Counted from the stretch's first letter, positions 22,080 through 33,810 are shown. The stretch: 64,000 bases of DNA from Meghimatium bilineatum (GCA_034231615.1 CM067298.1:1121834-1185833); one strand, 5' to 3'. A program made the numbers and translations. Notes: generated by a model from the sequence alone, not told the origin.

Positions 22080-23350
22080 ACAGGCCAAACAATGATCATT
22101 TCAGGGCTTAGTGAGCTATGTTAACCCGGCAAGCCTCACATATCACAGTGAGGTGATCCTCGTACAAAGTGACATTCCACACTGTCTGCTCGACCTGACA
22201 TCTTGGGATAATGGAGATAGGGATTTTCAGGGAGTACAGATCATAATTCATGGACGAAGATGGAGCAGTATTAATATCTATGTTCGAAACTGTTCCCATG
22301 TCAAGACTTGAATTATCTCAATGAGTTGGAAGACTTCCCAGAAGATTTTCCATTAGTGTGCAGAGACTTTAATTCTCGCAATATCGTCTGGGGAAACACA
22401 AACAATAACACACAGAGAATGACACTATGTTAAGCCTTGCTAGAAACTGGTCTCACTATTCTTAATTGTGATAGAATGACCAGGTTAGCTACCAAAGAGA
22501 CAGACTCAGATTCAAACATTGACCTTGCACTGGTGTCGTGTCATGATGAAATGGAAACGATGTGGGCGGCACTGGCTTACCATGGTAGTGATCACCTACC
22601 ATGCTCTGTAACAATCACAATAGGGCAGAACTGTAGAAATAACACGAGACAACATGCCTTTAAATATAGGCGCAACGAAGAGTCAATCTTGGGCAAGTTG
22701 CGACAACTGGCATGGCAAAGAAACACCGTGAGACCAAACATACGACAACCCCCATGGTGGACTGAAGAGATAGAGTCTGCATAGGTAATGAAGAAGCAAA
22801 GTATCAGGGAGTGGCAACATAAGTCACCATGGAAAGCAAAAAAGAGACAGAGATTACTATGAAGACGACCACTGAAGCCTTTAAACAAATCATAAATGAA
22901 GCCAAGAAAGAATACTGGGATAATTTCACACAAGATGTTGCTGCTGACAGTGCCATATACATGTTTTTGGAAATTACACAAGGCAATGAATTGAAAAACT
23001 GACACAAAATTAAACTTGTACTTGAAGGACGAGTCTGGGATTATACTAACCACAGATGAGCAGAAGTTCAGCACTTTCTTCAGCAGATACCTCCAAAAAA
23101 TCAGATCAGAACAATACTGATGAATGTAAGACTACAGTGGCCACTTTAACAGCATCGCTGGTAACAAGTGATCTCTAATGAGGAATAGATCGTGTTGGAA
23201 AATGGTACAGAGGCCATAAAGAAAACAGATCAAGACCCGACAGAATACACTACAGCCTCCTGAAAGATATTGCAGACGACAGGTTTAAAACAACAGTTAA
23301 TGATTTCAACACAAGTCTGAAAACAGGTAGTTCCATATTTGCAAAAAACA
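22080..23350 (+). mobile_element. LINE remnant with Jockey-like endonuclease
   Basis: At about 22340-22415 the frame reads RDFNSRNIVWGNTNNNTQ, like GDFN...WG of LINE endonucleases. At 22437-22781 it reads NIDLALVSCHDEMETMWAAL then YHGSDHLPCSVTI, where the SDH triad ends the catalytic site, followed by PPWWTEEIESA and a stop. At about 23225-23330, PDRIHYSLLKDIADDRF marks the start of an RT domain. Frame breaks separate the blocks and the RT palm is missing. EN layout suggests the Jockey/CR1 group. Confidence 0.85.
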
Positions 23351-23800
23351 ATCATCTTAAATAAACTTGTGTTTCAGAACTAGTGGTGGTGTAAAGACAT
23401 GATCTAGTTCCATAGTTGCCAATAATCATCTTAAATAAACTCATGCTTCAGACTCACTGTGGTATAAAGACATAGAAGATATAAGTCATTGCCCATGGAA
23501 TTGTTTTACGGTTCTGGCACAATTATAATTTTTTTATATTTTTGTTGTTGCACATCCATCATATGAAAAAATAGTGCTTTTAAATATATTTAAATTATAA
23601 TGTAATATATACATTTATAACAAGGAATGGGCAGAGAATCTGGTTATCACAAGTTTTGTTACATCTGAATTTTAGTGTGTAAAATTAACTTTTATAAAAT
23701 TTAGTTTATAAAAATAAAAAATTTAATTTGTATGATATGAAATGAGAAAGTACCAAACTTCCAAATCAATAACTCCTACTCAAACTGTACCAGTTTTGTA
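23351..23800. other. Intronic AT-rich sequence
   Basis: Holds a diverged two-copy repeat (aataatcatcttaaataaac at about 23348 and 23425) and a very AT-rich stretch; no gene seen. Confidence 0.5.
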
Positions 23801-23805
23801 ATCAA

Positions 23806-24570
23806 TGTGGACACCCCTATGACCCTGACGGGCTATGTCTCAATGTGACACCCCTACGACCCTGACGGGTTATGTCTCAATGTGACACCCCTACGTCCCT
23901 GACGGGTTATGTTTCAATGTGACACCCCTACATCCCTGTTGGGTTATGTCTCAATGTGACACTTCTACGTCCCTGGCGGGTTATGTCTCAATGTGACCCC
24001 CTACGTCCCTGACGGGTTATGTCTAAATGTGACACCCCAATGTCCCTGACAGTTATGTCTCAATGTGACACCCCTACGTCCCTGGCGGGTTATGTCTCAA
24101 TGTGACACCCCTACGTCCCTGACGGGTTATGTCTCAATGTGACACCCCTACATCCCTGACGGGTTATGTCTCAATGTGACACCCCTACGTCCCTGACAGG
24201 TTATGTCTCAATGTGACACCCCAACGACCCTGGCGGGTTATGTCTCAATGTGACACCCCTATGTCCCTGACAGTTATGTCTCAATGTGACACCCTACGTC
24301 CCTGACGGGTTATGTCTCAATGTGACACCCCTACGTCCCTGACGGGTTATATCTCAATGTGACACCCCTACGTCCCTGATGGGTTATGTCTCAATGTGAC
24401 ACCCCTACGTCCCTGACGGGTTATGTCTCAATGTGACACCCCAACGACCCTGACGGGTTATGTCTCAATGTGACACCCCTATGTCCCTAACAGTTATGTC
24501 TCAATGTGACACCCTACGTCCCTGACGGGTTATGTCTCAATGTGACACCCCTACGTCCCTAACGGGTTAT
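23806..24570. repeat. 37-bp minisatellite, about 20 copies
   Basis: The unit is tgtgacacccctacgtccct plus gacgggttatgtctcaa. Variants lack one C or the GG of gacgggt. A block of about five units (two gacgggttat, then accccaacg and a cagttatg deletion copy) occurs twice, at about 24190-24330 and 24420-24540. Confidence 0.95.
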
Positions 24571-24771
24571 GGGTTTTATTATTATTCTTATTATTCTATT
24601 GATCAATCTTCATAATTTTTAACTAAGTTACCTGAAATATTATTGGTTGAATTTCAAGATGTTATTAAACAGTCTCACTTTTCAGGGTCCACTTTAAATA
24701 AAGAAATATATTTACCGTAGTTTATTTTAGATCATGTACATAACCAGCTTAATGTTTGATTTGTTTTCTAG

Positions 24772-24919
24772 GTGATATGAACAAGCTGGTAGCAGGACTC
24801 CGTCTTTTAAACCAAGCTGATCCTTGTGTAGAGGTCAGAGTTCAGGAAACAGGCGAGCATGTTATTATAGCAGCCGGAGAAGTACACCTGCAGAAATGTA
24901 TTGATGATCTTAAGACCAG
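24772..24919 (+). CDS. EFL1: EFL1 exon e10 (domain III)
   Basis: It encodes (G)[20 protein letters not shown] then [20 protein letters not shown] and [20 protein letters not shown] and ETGEHVI.AAGE.HL..C..DL are the domain III signatures of EFL1 (LVEGLKRLAKSDPMVQ...HIIAGAGELHLEICLKDL in EF-2). The acceptor is gatttgttttctag. The donor gtgaga follows two bases of an Arg codon (acc ag). The last ~24 exon bases plus this donor form the unit of the huge array that follows, so the authentic donor is the first of about 140 equivalents. Reading past it meets TGA immediately. Confidence 0.97.
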
Positions 24920-27900
24920 GTGAGAGGTGACTGAATGTATTGATGATCTTAAGACTAGGTGAGAGGTGACTGAATGTATTGATGATCTTAAGACCAGGTG
25001 AGAGGTGACTGAATGTATTGATGATCTTAAGACCAGGTGAGAGGTGACTGAATGTATTGATGATCTTAAGACTAGGTGAGAGGTGACTGAATGTATTGAT
25101 GATCTTAAGACCAGGTGAGAGGTGACTGAATGTATTGATGATCTTAAGGCCAGGTGAGAGGTGACTGAATGTATTGATGATCTTAAGACCAGGTGAGAGG
25201 TGACTGAATGTATTGATGATCTTAAGACCAGGTGAGAGGTGACTGAATGTATTGATGATCTTAAGACCAGGTGAGAGGTGACTGAATGTATTGATGATCT
25301 TAAGACCAGGTGAGAGGTGACTGAATGTATTGATGATCTTAAGACCAGGTGAGAGGTGACTGAATGTATTGATGATCTTAAGACCTGGTGAGAGGTGACT
25401 GAATGTATTGATGATCTTAAGACCAGGTGAGAGGTGACTGAATGTATTGATGATCTTAAGACCAGGTGAGAGGTGACTGAATGTATTGATGATCTTAAGA
25501 CTAGGTGAGAGGTGACTGAATGTATTGATGATCTTAAGACCAGGTGAGAGGTGACTGAATGTATTGATGATCTTAAGACCAGGTGAGAGGTGACTGAATG
25601 TATTGATGATCGTAAGGCCAGGTGAGAGGTGACTGAATGTATTGATGATCTTAAGACCAGGTGAGAGGTGACTGAATGTATTGATGATCTTAAGACCAGG
25701 TGAGAGGTGACTGAATGTATTGATGATCTTAAGGCCAGGTGAGAGGTGACTGAATGTATTGATGATCTTAAGACCAGGTGAGAGGTGACTGAATGTATTG
25801 ATGATCTTAAGACCAGGTGAGAGGTGACTGAATGTATTGATGATCTTAAGACCAGGTGAGAGGTGACTGAATGTATTGATGATCTTAAGACCAGGTGAGA
25901 GGTGACTGAATGTATTGATGATCTTAAGACCAGGTGAGAGGTGACTGAATGTATTGATGATCTTAAGACCTGGTGAGAGGTGACTGAATGTATTGATGAT
26001 CTTAAGACCAGGTGAGAGGTGACTGAATGTATTGAATATCTTAAGACTAGGTGAGAGGTGACTGAATGTATTGATGATCTTAAGACCAGGTGAGAGGTGA
26101 CTGAATGTATTGATGATCTTAAGACTAGGTGAGAGGTGACTGAATGTATTGATGATCTTAAGACCAGGTGAGAGGTGACTGAATGTATTGATCATCTTAA
26201 GACCACGTAAGAGGTGACTGAATTTATTGATGATCTTAAGACCCTGTGAGAGGTGACTGAATGTATTGATGATCTTAAGACTAGGTGAGAGGTGACTGAA
26301 TGTATTGATGATCTTAAGACTAGGTGAGAGGTGACTGAATGTATTGATGATCTTAAGACTAGGTGAGAGGTGACTGAATGTATTGATGATCTTAAGACTA
26401 GGTGAGAAGTGACTGAATGTATTGATGATCTTAAGACCAGGTGAGAGGTGACTGAATGTATTGATGATCTTAAGACCAGGTGAGAGGTGACTGAATGTAT
26501 TGCTGATCTTAAGACCAGGTGAGAGGTGACTGAATGTATTGATGATCTTAAGACCAGGTGAGAGGTGACTGAATGTATTGATGATCTTAAGACTAGGTGA
26601 GAGGTGCCTGAATGTATTGATAATCTTAAGACCAGATGAGAGGTGCCTGAATGTATTGATGATCTTAAGACCAGGTGAGAGGTGACTGAATGTATTGAAT
26701 ATCTTAAGACCAGGTGAGAGGTGACTGAATGTATTGATGATCTTAAGACCAGGTGAGAGGTGACTGAATGTATTGATGATCTTAAGACCAGGTGAGAGGT
26801 GACTGAATGTATTGATGATCTTAAGACCAGGTGAGAGGTGACTGAATGTATTGATGATCTTAAGACCAGGTGAGAGGTGACTGAATGTATTGATGATCTT
26901 AAGACCAGGTGAGAGGTGACTGAATGTATTGATGATCTTAAGACCAGGTGAGAGGTGACTGAATGTATTGATGATCTTAAGACTAGGTGAGAGGTGACTG
27001 AATGTATTGATGATCTTAAGACCAGGTGAGAGGTGACTGAATGTATTGATGATCTTAAGACCAGGTGAGAGGTGACTGAATGTATTGATGATCTTAAGAC
27101 TAGGTGAGAGGTGACTGAATGTATTGATGATCTTAAGACCAGGTGAGAGGTGACTGAATGTATTGATGATCTTAAGGCCAGGTGAGAGGTGACTGAATGT
27201 ATTGATGATCTTAAGACCAGGTGAGAGGTGACTGAATGTATTGATGATCTTAAGACCAGGTGAGAGGTGACTGAATGTATTGATGATCTTAAGACCAGGT
27301 GAGAGGTGACTGAATGTATTGATGATCTTAAGACCAGGTGAGAGGTGACTGAATGTATTGATGATCTTAAGACCAGGTGAGAGGTGACTGAATGTATTGA
27401 TGATCTTAAGACCTGGTGAGAGGTGACTGAATGTATTGATGATCTTAAGACCAGGTGAGAGGTGACTGAATGTATTGATGATCTTAAGACCAGGTGAGAG
27501 GTGACTGAATGTATTGATGATCTTAAGACTAGGTGAGAGGTGACTGAATGTATTGATGATCTTAAGACCAGGTGAGAGGTGACTGAATGTATTGATGATC
27601 TTAAGACCAGGTGAGAGGTGACTGAATGTATTGATGATCGTAAGGCCAGGTGAGAGGTGACTGAATGTATTGATGATCTTAAGACCAGGTGAGAGGTGAC
27701 TGAATGTATTGATGATCTTAAGACCAGGTGAGAGGTGACTGAATGTATTGATGATCTTAAGGCCAGGTGAGAGGTGACTGAATGTATTGATGATCTTAAG
27801 ACCAGGTGAGAGGTGACTGAATGTATTGATGATCTTAAGACCAGGTGAGAGGTGACTGAATGTATTGATGATCTTAAGACCAGGTGAGAGGTGACTGAAT

Positions 27901-30425
27901 GTATTGATGATCTTAAGACCAGGTGAGAGGTGACTGAATGTATTGATGATCTTAAGACCAGGTGAGAGGTGACTGAATGTATTGATGATCTTAAGACCTG
28001 GTGAGAGGTGACTGAATGTATTGATGATCTTAAGACCAGGTGAGAGGTGACTGAATGTATTGAATATCTTAAGACTAGGTGAGAGGTGACTGAATGTATT
28101 GATGATCTTAAGACCAGGTGAGAGGTGACTGAATGTATTGATGATCTTAAGACTAGGTGAGAGGTGACTGAATGTATTGATGATCTTAAGACCAGGTGAG
28201 AGGTGACTGAATGTATTGATCATCTTAAGACCACGTAAGAGGTGACTGAATTTATTGATGATCTTAAGACCCTGTGAGAGGTGACTGAATGTATTGATGA
28301 TCTTAAGACTAGGTGAGAGGTGACTGAATGTATTGATGATCTTAAGACTAGGTGAGAGGTGACTGAATGTATTGATGATCTTAAGACTAGGTGAGAGGTG
28401 ACTGAATGTATTGATGATCTTAAGACTAGGTGAGAAGTGACTGAATGTATTGATGATCTTAAGACCAGGTGAGAGGTGACTGAATGTATTGATGATCTTA
28501 AGACCAGGTGAGAGGTGACTGAATGTATTGCTGATCTTAAGACCAGGTGAGAGGTGACTGAATGTATTGATGATCTTAAGACCAGGTGAGAGGTGACTGA
28601 ATGTATTGATGATCTTAAGACTAGGTGAGAGGTGCCTGAATGTATTGATAATCTTAAGACCAGATGAGAGGTGCCTGAATGTATTGATGATCTTAAGACC
28701 AGGTGAGAGGTGACTGAATGTATTGAATATCTTAAGACCAGGTCAGAGGTGACTGAATGTATTGATGATCTTAAGACCAGGTGAGAGGTGACTGAATGTA
28801 TTGATGATCTTAAGACCAGGTGAGAGGTGACTGAATGTATTGATGATCTTAAGACCAGGTGAGAGGTGACTGAATGTATTGATGATCTTAAGACCAGGTG
28901 AGAGGTGACTGAATGTATTGATGATCTTAAGACCAGGTGAGAGGTGACTGAATGTATTGATGATCTTAAGACCAGGTGAGAGGTGACTGAATGTATTGAT
29001 GATCTTAAGACTAGGTGAGAGGTGACTGAATGTATTGATGATCTTAAGACCAGGTGAGAGGTGACTGAATGTATTGATGATCTTAAGACCAGGTGAGAGG
29101 TGACTGAATGTATTGATGATCTTAAGACTAGGTGAGAGGTGACTGAATGTATTGATGATCTTAAGACTAGGTGAGAGGTGACTGAATGTATTGATGATCT
29201 TAAGATCAGGTGAGAGGTGACTGAATGTATTGATGATCTTAAGACCAGGTGAGAGGTGACTGAATGTATTGATGATCTTAAGACCAGGTGAGAGGTGACT
29301 GAATGTATTGATAATCTTAAGACCAGGTGAGAGGTGACTGAATGTATTGATGATCTTAAGACTAGGTGAGAGGTGACTGAATGTATTGATGATCTTAAGA
29401 TCAGGTGAGAGGTGACTGAATGTATTGATGATCTTAAGACCAGGTGAGAGGTGACTGAATGTATTGATGATCTTAAGACCAGGTGAGAGGTGACTGAATG
29501 TATTGATGATCTTAAGACCAGGTGAGAGGTAACTGAATGTAATGAATATCTTAAGACTAGGTGAGAGGTGCCTGAATGTATTGATGATCTTAAGACCAGG
29601 TGAGAGGTGACTGAATGTATTGATGATGTTAAGACCAGGTGAGAGGTGACTGAATGTATTGAATATCTTAAGACTAGGTGAGAGGTGACTGAATGTATTG
29701 ATGATCTTAAGACCAGGTGAGAGGTGACTGAATGTATTGATGATCTTAAGACCAGGTGAGAGGTGACTGAATGTATTGATGATCTTAAGACCAGGTGAGA
29801 GGTGACTGAATGTATTGATGATCTTAAGACCAGGTGAGAGGTGACTGAATGTATTGAATATCTTAAGACTAGGTGAGAGGTGACTGAATGTATTGATGAT
29901 CTTAAGACCAGGTGAGAGGTGACTGAATGTATTGATGATCTTAAGACCAGGTGAGAGGTGACTGAATGTATTGATGATCTTAAGACCAGGTGAGAGGTGA
30001 CTGAATGTATTGATGATCTTAAGACCAGGTGAGAGGTGACTGAATGTATTGAATATCTTAAGACTAGGTGAGAGGTGACTGAATGTATTGATGATATTAA
30101 GACCAGGTGAGAGGTGACTGAATGTATTGATGATCTTAAGACCAGGTGAGAGGTGACTGAATGTATTGATGATCATAAGACCAGGTGAGAGGTGACTGAA
30201 TGTATTGATGATCTTAAGATCAGGTGAGAGGTGACTGAATGTATTGATGATCTTAAGGCCAGGTGAGAGGTGACTGAATGTATTGATGATCTTAAAACCA
30301 GGTGAGAGGTGACTGAATGTATTGATGATCTTAAGACCAGGTGAGATGTGACTGAATGTATTGATGATCTTAAGACCAGGTGAGAGGTGACTGAATGTAT
30401 TGATGATCTTAAGATCAGGTGAGTG
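24893..30425. repeat. 39-bp array of exon end plus splice donor, about 141 copies
   Basis: Each unit reads tgtattgatgatcttaagac plus caggtgagaggtgactgaa. It copies the last coding bases of e10 (C-I-D-D-L-K-T-R) together with the GTGAGA 5' splice site. Common variants are actagg, acctgg, ggccagg, gatcagg and ttgaatatc. At 39 bp (13 codons) it is stop-free on the minus strand, producing meaningless ORFs of 1138 and 572 codons. Internal structure: a 2028-bp (52-unit) tandem duplication and a 195-bp higher-order repeat. Confidence 0.98.
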
Positions 30426-30727
30426 AGGACAAATTGCATTGATAATCTTAATTTCTCTCATCCACTAAGCTGCTTAAATCTACATTTTGATACAAGTTTA
30501 CTATCTCTAATTATAAACATCATGTTGTCTGTAAAATCAAATGAACCGTTCCTAATTGCGTTACTTCCGTTCCAGAGATAATCGATTTAGAAAGTCATGC
30601 TTCATTAAAAATAATAAATATTGTATTTGAGCATTAATATAAACAAGTGTGATAAAATGGATATTAACAACTCTAGCTATGAATACATTTGAGTCAATCA
30701 CAAAATTTGTAATAATATATTTGTATT
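30426..30727. other. AT-rich intronic sequence after the array
   Basis: No gene or array seen. It sits between the homogeneous array and dispersed repeat X, and may belong to the same insertion. Confidence 0.4.
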
Positions 30728-30946
30728 TTCATGTTTTGTTTTTGACTAACTCTAACCCTGTGAAGTAATCACATATAATCCATGTAGACACATTTTCGTA
30801 TATTGTTTGACCTTTAACCCTGTGAACTCTAACCGTGTGAAGTAATCACATATAATCCATGTAGACACATTAAGGGAAATTTCTATACACCTGAAAATTA
30901 ATTTGGTCCAAACCTAAAATTAATCAAGTCCTGAAAGAGTTACGAC
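30728..30946 (-). repeat. Dispersed repeat X, minus copy
   Basis: Reverse complement of the repeat at 21101-21362: about 48 of 51 bases match at one end (tttggtccaaacctaaaatt) and about 38 of 42 at the other (gactaactctaaccctgtga). An internal segment (gtgaagtaatcacatataat plus ccatgtagacacatt) is duplicated. Confidence 0.75.
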
Positions 30947-31075
30947 CAGGTGAGAGATAGTTAAATGTATGACTCTTTCAGATATCAAGACCAGGTGAGA
31001 GAAGGCTGAATGTATTGATGATTTTAAGACCAGGTGAGATAACAGAATGATAATCATAAAACTAGGTGAGAAATT
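30947..31075. repeat. Degenerate tail of the 39-bp array
   Basis: Four decayed units with gaccaggtgaga, aagaccaggtgagagaaggc, tgatgattttaagaccaggt and aaaactaggtgaga. They show that the array once extended past dispersed repeat X. Confidence 0.85.
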
Positions 31076-31237
31076 GCTGCAGAACCTACAAAGTTCTGTA
31101 GTAGGTTACTACTCTCTATTGTCAATTATCTACTCTATGTTGTCAACTGTCTTGTCTAGTTTTTGCATGAACTTCACTAAAAATGTATAGATATTTTCTG
31201 TTTGAGATGACGTGAGAGAATTGTTTCTCATCTACAG

Positions 31238-31379
31238 ATATGCTAACATTGAGGTGAATGTCTCTGAGCCGATTGTTCCATTCCGTGAAACTATAGTTAT
31301 ACCCCCCAAACTGGATATGGTCAATGAAAATATTCAAGAGTCGGATGAACTGGTGCTGGATAACAATGGAGTCATCCAG
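31238..31379 (+). CDS. EFL1: EFL1 exon e11 (domain III/IV junction)
   Basis: It encodes (R)YANIEVNVSEPIVPFRETIV then IPPKLDMVNENIQES and LVLDNNGVIQ. VSEPIVPFRETI.PPK.DMVNE is almost invariant in EFL1 (SDPVVSYRETV in EF-2). The acceptor is gtttctcatctacag. The donor gttact is weak, but ending at ATC CAG gives exact register with e12 (13 residues to the LLR block, as in human). The open frame runs on into intron without similarity. The exon is 47 codons plus one base, ending in phase 0. Confidence 0.95.
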
Positions 31380-31630
31380 GTTACTGCAAGATATGAACTA
31401 TATAAAGATCTGACTAGCTGGACAGTGTCTTACAGAGATGTTTATCATGTTTTGTTTCCTAAAAATTTCATTTGTATATTTACATTCATGATTACTGATT
31501 CATCATCATCAAGTGCTAACTCCACATCAAAGGTTGGCTGCAATGGACTGCCAGCATTTTCTGTCCTTTGTCTTGGTGGTGTACTCAGCTAGATTGTATC
31601 CTGTCCATCTCGTGATGTTTCCCTCCCATT
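31380..31630. other. Intronic unique sequence
   Basis: Nothing recognised. It is open in the e11 frame for some distance but shows no EFL1 similarity. Confidence 0.4.
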
Positions 31631-31635
31631 TGTAT

Positions 31636-32542
31636 CTCTCTCTCTCTCTACCTCTTGCTCGCCACCCCCTTCAAGTAAGGTCTAAAACATCTCTCTCTAC
31701 CTCTTGCTCGCCACCCCCTTCAAGTAAGGTCTAAAACATCTCTCTCTACCTCTTGCTCGCCACCCCCTTCAAGTAAGGTCTAAAACATCTCTCTCTACCT
31801 CTTGCTCGCCACCCCCTTCAAGTAAGGTCTAAAACATCTCTCTCTACCTCTTGCTAGCCACCCCTTCAAGTAAGGTCTAAAACATCTCTCTCTACCTCTT
31901 GCTAGCCACCCCCTTCAAGTAAGGTCTAAAACATCTCTCGCTACCTCTTGCTCGCCACCCCTTCAAGTAAGGTCTAAAACATCTCTCTCTACCTCTTGCT
32001 CGCCACCCCCTTCAAGTAAGGTCTAAAACATCTCTCTCTCTCTACCTCTTGCTCGCCACCCCCTTCAAGTAAGGTCTAAAACATCTCTCTCTATCTCTTG
32101 CTAGCCACCCCTTCAAGTAAGGTCTAAAACATCTCTCTCTACCTCTTACTAGCCACCCCTTCAAGTAAGGTCTAAAACATCTCTCTCTCTACCTCTTGCT
32201 CGCCACCCCCTTCAAGTAAGGTCTAAAACTTCTCTCTCTACCTCTTGCTCGCCACCCCCTTCAAGTAAGGTCTAAAACATCTCTCTCTACCTCTTGCTAG
32301 CCACCCCTTCAAGTAAGGTCTAAAACATCTCTCTCTACCTCTTGCTAGCCACCCCATCAAGTAAGGTCTAAAACATCTCTCTCTACCTCTTGCTAGCCAC
32401 CCCCTTCAAGTAAGGTCTAAAACATCTCTCTCTACCTCTTGCTAGCCACCCCCTTCAAGTAAGGTCTAAAACATCTCTCTCTACCTCTTGCTAGCCACCC
32501 CCTTCAAGTAAGGTCTAAAACATCTCTCTCTACTTCATCTCA
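31636..32542. repeat. 48-49 bp pyrimidine-rich minisatellite, about 19 copies
   Basis: The unit is tctctctctacctcttgctc plus gccacccccttcaagtaagg and tctaaaaca. Each unit is a long polypyrimidine tract ending cttcaag and running straight into gtaagg, so it looks like an acceptor and a donor overlapping. Variants: gctag for gctcg and one C fewer. Confidence 0.96.
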
Positions 32543-32827
32543 GTTCTAAAACAAAAAAAGAAAGATCTAGTGTCTTTCAATATGTCCAAAATATTTGATG
32601 TGTTTGATTTGTATTTCTTTGAATATGAGGCATGTTCAAATGAAACCCATCGAAGTGGGTTTATTACAAGATTAGGAAGGGTTCATTGGCAGTTGTATTA
32701 TAATTTAGTAAAATGATTATTAGAGAACATTTATATACCTGGGTCATCAGAAGTCACCATTAGCATTCAAACATACATCCCATTCTTTGGGTAGAGATGT
32801 GAATTCCATCAAAGAAGGACTTTGTTT

Positions 32828-32945
32828 GAGCATTGAACCATTTGTTTGAGCATTGAACCATTTGTTTGAGCATTGAACCATTTGTTTGAGCATTGAACCA
32901 TTTTTTTTAGCATTGAACCATTTTTTTTAGCATTGAACCATTTGA
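32828..32945. repeat. 20-bp repeat inside the mariner copy
   Basis: Six copies of tgtttgagcattgaaccatt, the last two with ttttttta. The seed is the minus-strand transposase stretch WFNAQT. Confidence 0.92.
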
Positions 32946-33157
32946 CCACTGCTGTTATATCATCATCATTGGAGCGGCATCAGTGTCCAGTTAGAGCTTC
33001 TTTACAGGTACAAACAAATGAAAGTCTTGTGATGGTAGATCGAGGGAGTACTTCAAAACTGTCAATATTTTCCATGCTAATCCTTCCTACACAGCTTTTC
33101 CTCATTCAGGCATGCAACACAAAGACACCGCACAACAGTATGCTGCTCGCTTATTCT

Positions 33158-33575
33158 TGATGGCTGTATGCAGCTTGTCTCGTTTGTTCTTGTATCTGAT
33201 AGCATTGATGTTCACACTTGATGGCTGTATGCAGCTTGTCTCGTTTGTTCTTGTATCTGATAGCATTGATGTTCACACTTGATGGCTGTATGCAGCTTGT
33301 CTTATTTGTTCTTGTATCTGATAGCATTGATGTTCACACTTGATGGCTGTATGCAGCTTGTCTTATTTGTTCTTGTATCTGATAGCATTGATGTTCACAC
33401 TTGATGGCTGTATGCAGCTTGTCTTATTTGTTCTTGTATCTGATAGCATTGATGTTCACACTTGATGGCTGTATGCAGCTTGTCTTATTTGTTCTTGTAT
33501 CTGATAGCATTGATGTTCACACTTGATGGCTGTATGCAGCTTGTCTTATTTGTTCTTGTATCTGATAGCATTGAA
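33158..33575. repeat. 61-bp array seeded in mariner transposase, 7 copies
   Basis: The unit contains cttgatggctgtatgcagct and gttcttgtatctgatagcat. On the minus strand it translates as VNINAIRYKNK..KLHTAIK, a segment expected between the second and third catalytic regions of mariner transposase. The amplified unit is therefore transposon coding sequence. Confidence 0.9.
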
Positions 33576-33810
33576 GTTTACATGACGCTCTTTAAATCAT
33601 TCTTGGTAAAAAAATACCATACGTATAACCTTTCCTGCAGAAATTTTGTATTTCAATTTTGTGCTCTTGATTACCCAGGATGTTTCCATTGCTTGCTGAC
33701 TTTTTTTGCTGCATGGCTCAATGTGGTGACACCATGAATTACTGCCTGCCACTATTCGCAAAATAAATGCATCACCCTCCGCATGGTAATGCTGCAAAAG
33801 GTTCAAACTC

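Larger units (their letters stand above)
32626..33810 (-). mobile_element. Decayed mariner-family transposon (minus)
   Basis: The right-hand terminus at 32626 (gaggcatgttcaaatgaaac) resembles the inverted repeat of the mariner at 38.5 kb. On the minus strand 33597-33806 reads GSNSWCHHIEPCSKKSQQAM and KYKISAGKVIRMVFF, the mariner core after the first catalytic Asp (D-E-S-W-V-H-H-F position, here GSNSW). 32750-33100 gives YSLDLPSQDFHLFVPVKKL, FNAQTKSFFDGI and LPKEWDVCLNANGDF in broken frames, the mariner C-terminus. Two tandem arrays have grown inside it (32828-32945, 33158-33575). It is inactive. Confidence 0.85.

Noticed and set aside
22592-23074. 160-codon minus ORF
   Set aside because: It is antisense to the LINE endonuclease remnant, whose + frame has clear motifs (SDHLP).
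24807-30461. Minus-strand ORFs of 1138 and 572 codons (repeating [13 protein letters not shown])
   Set aside because: They are translations of the 39-bp array on the wrong strand. The unit is a whole number of codons, so the frame stays open by arithmetic. The + strand of the first unit is real EFL1 coding sequence.
31380-31592. Extension of e11 along the open frame to 31592
   Set aside because: Similarity to EFL1 stops at GVIQ and resumes exactly at e12; the added residues match nothing.
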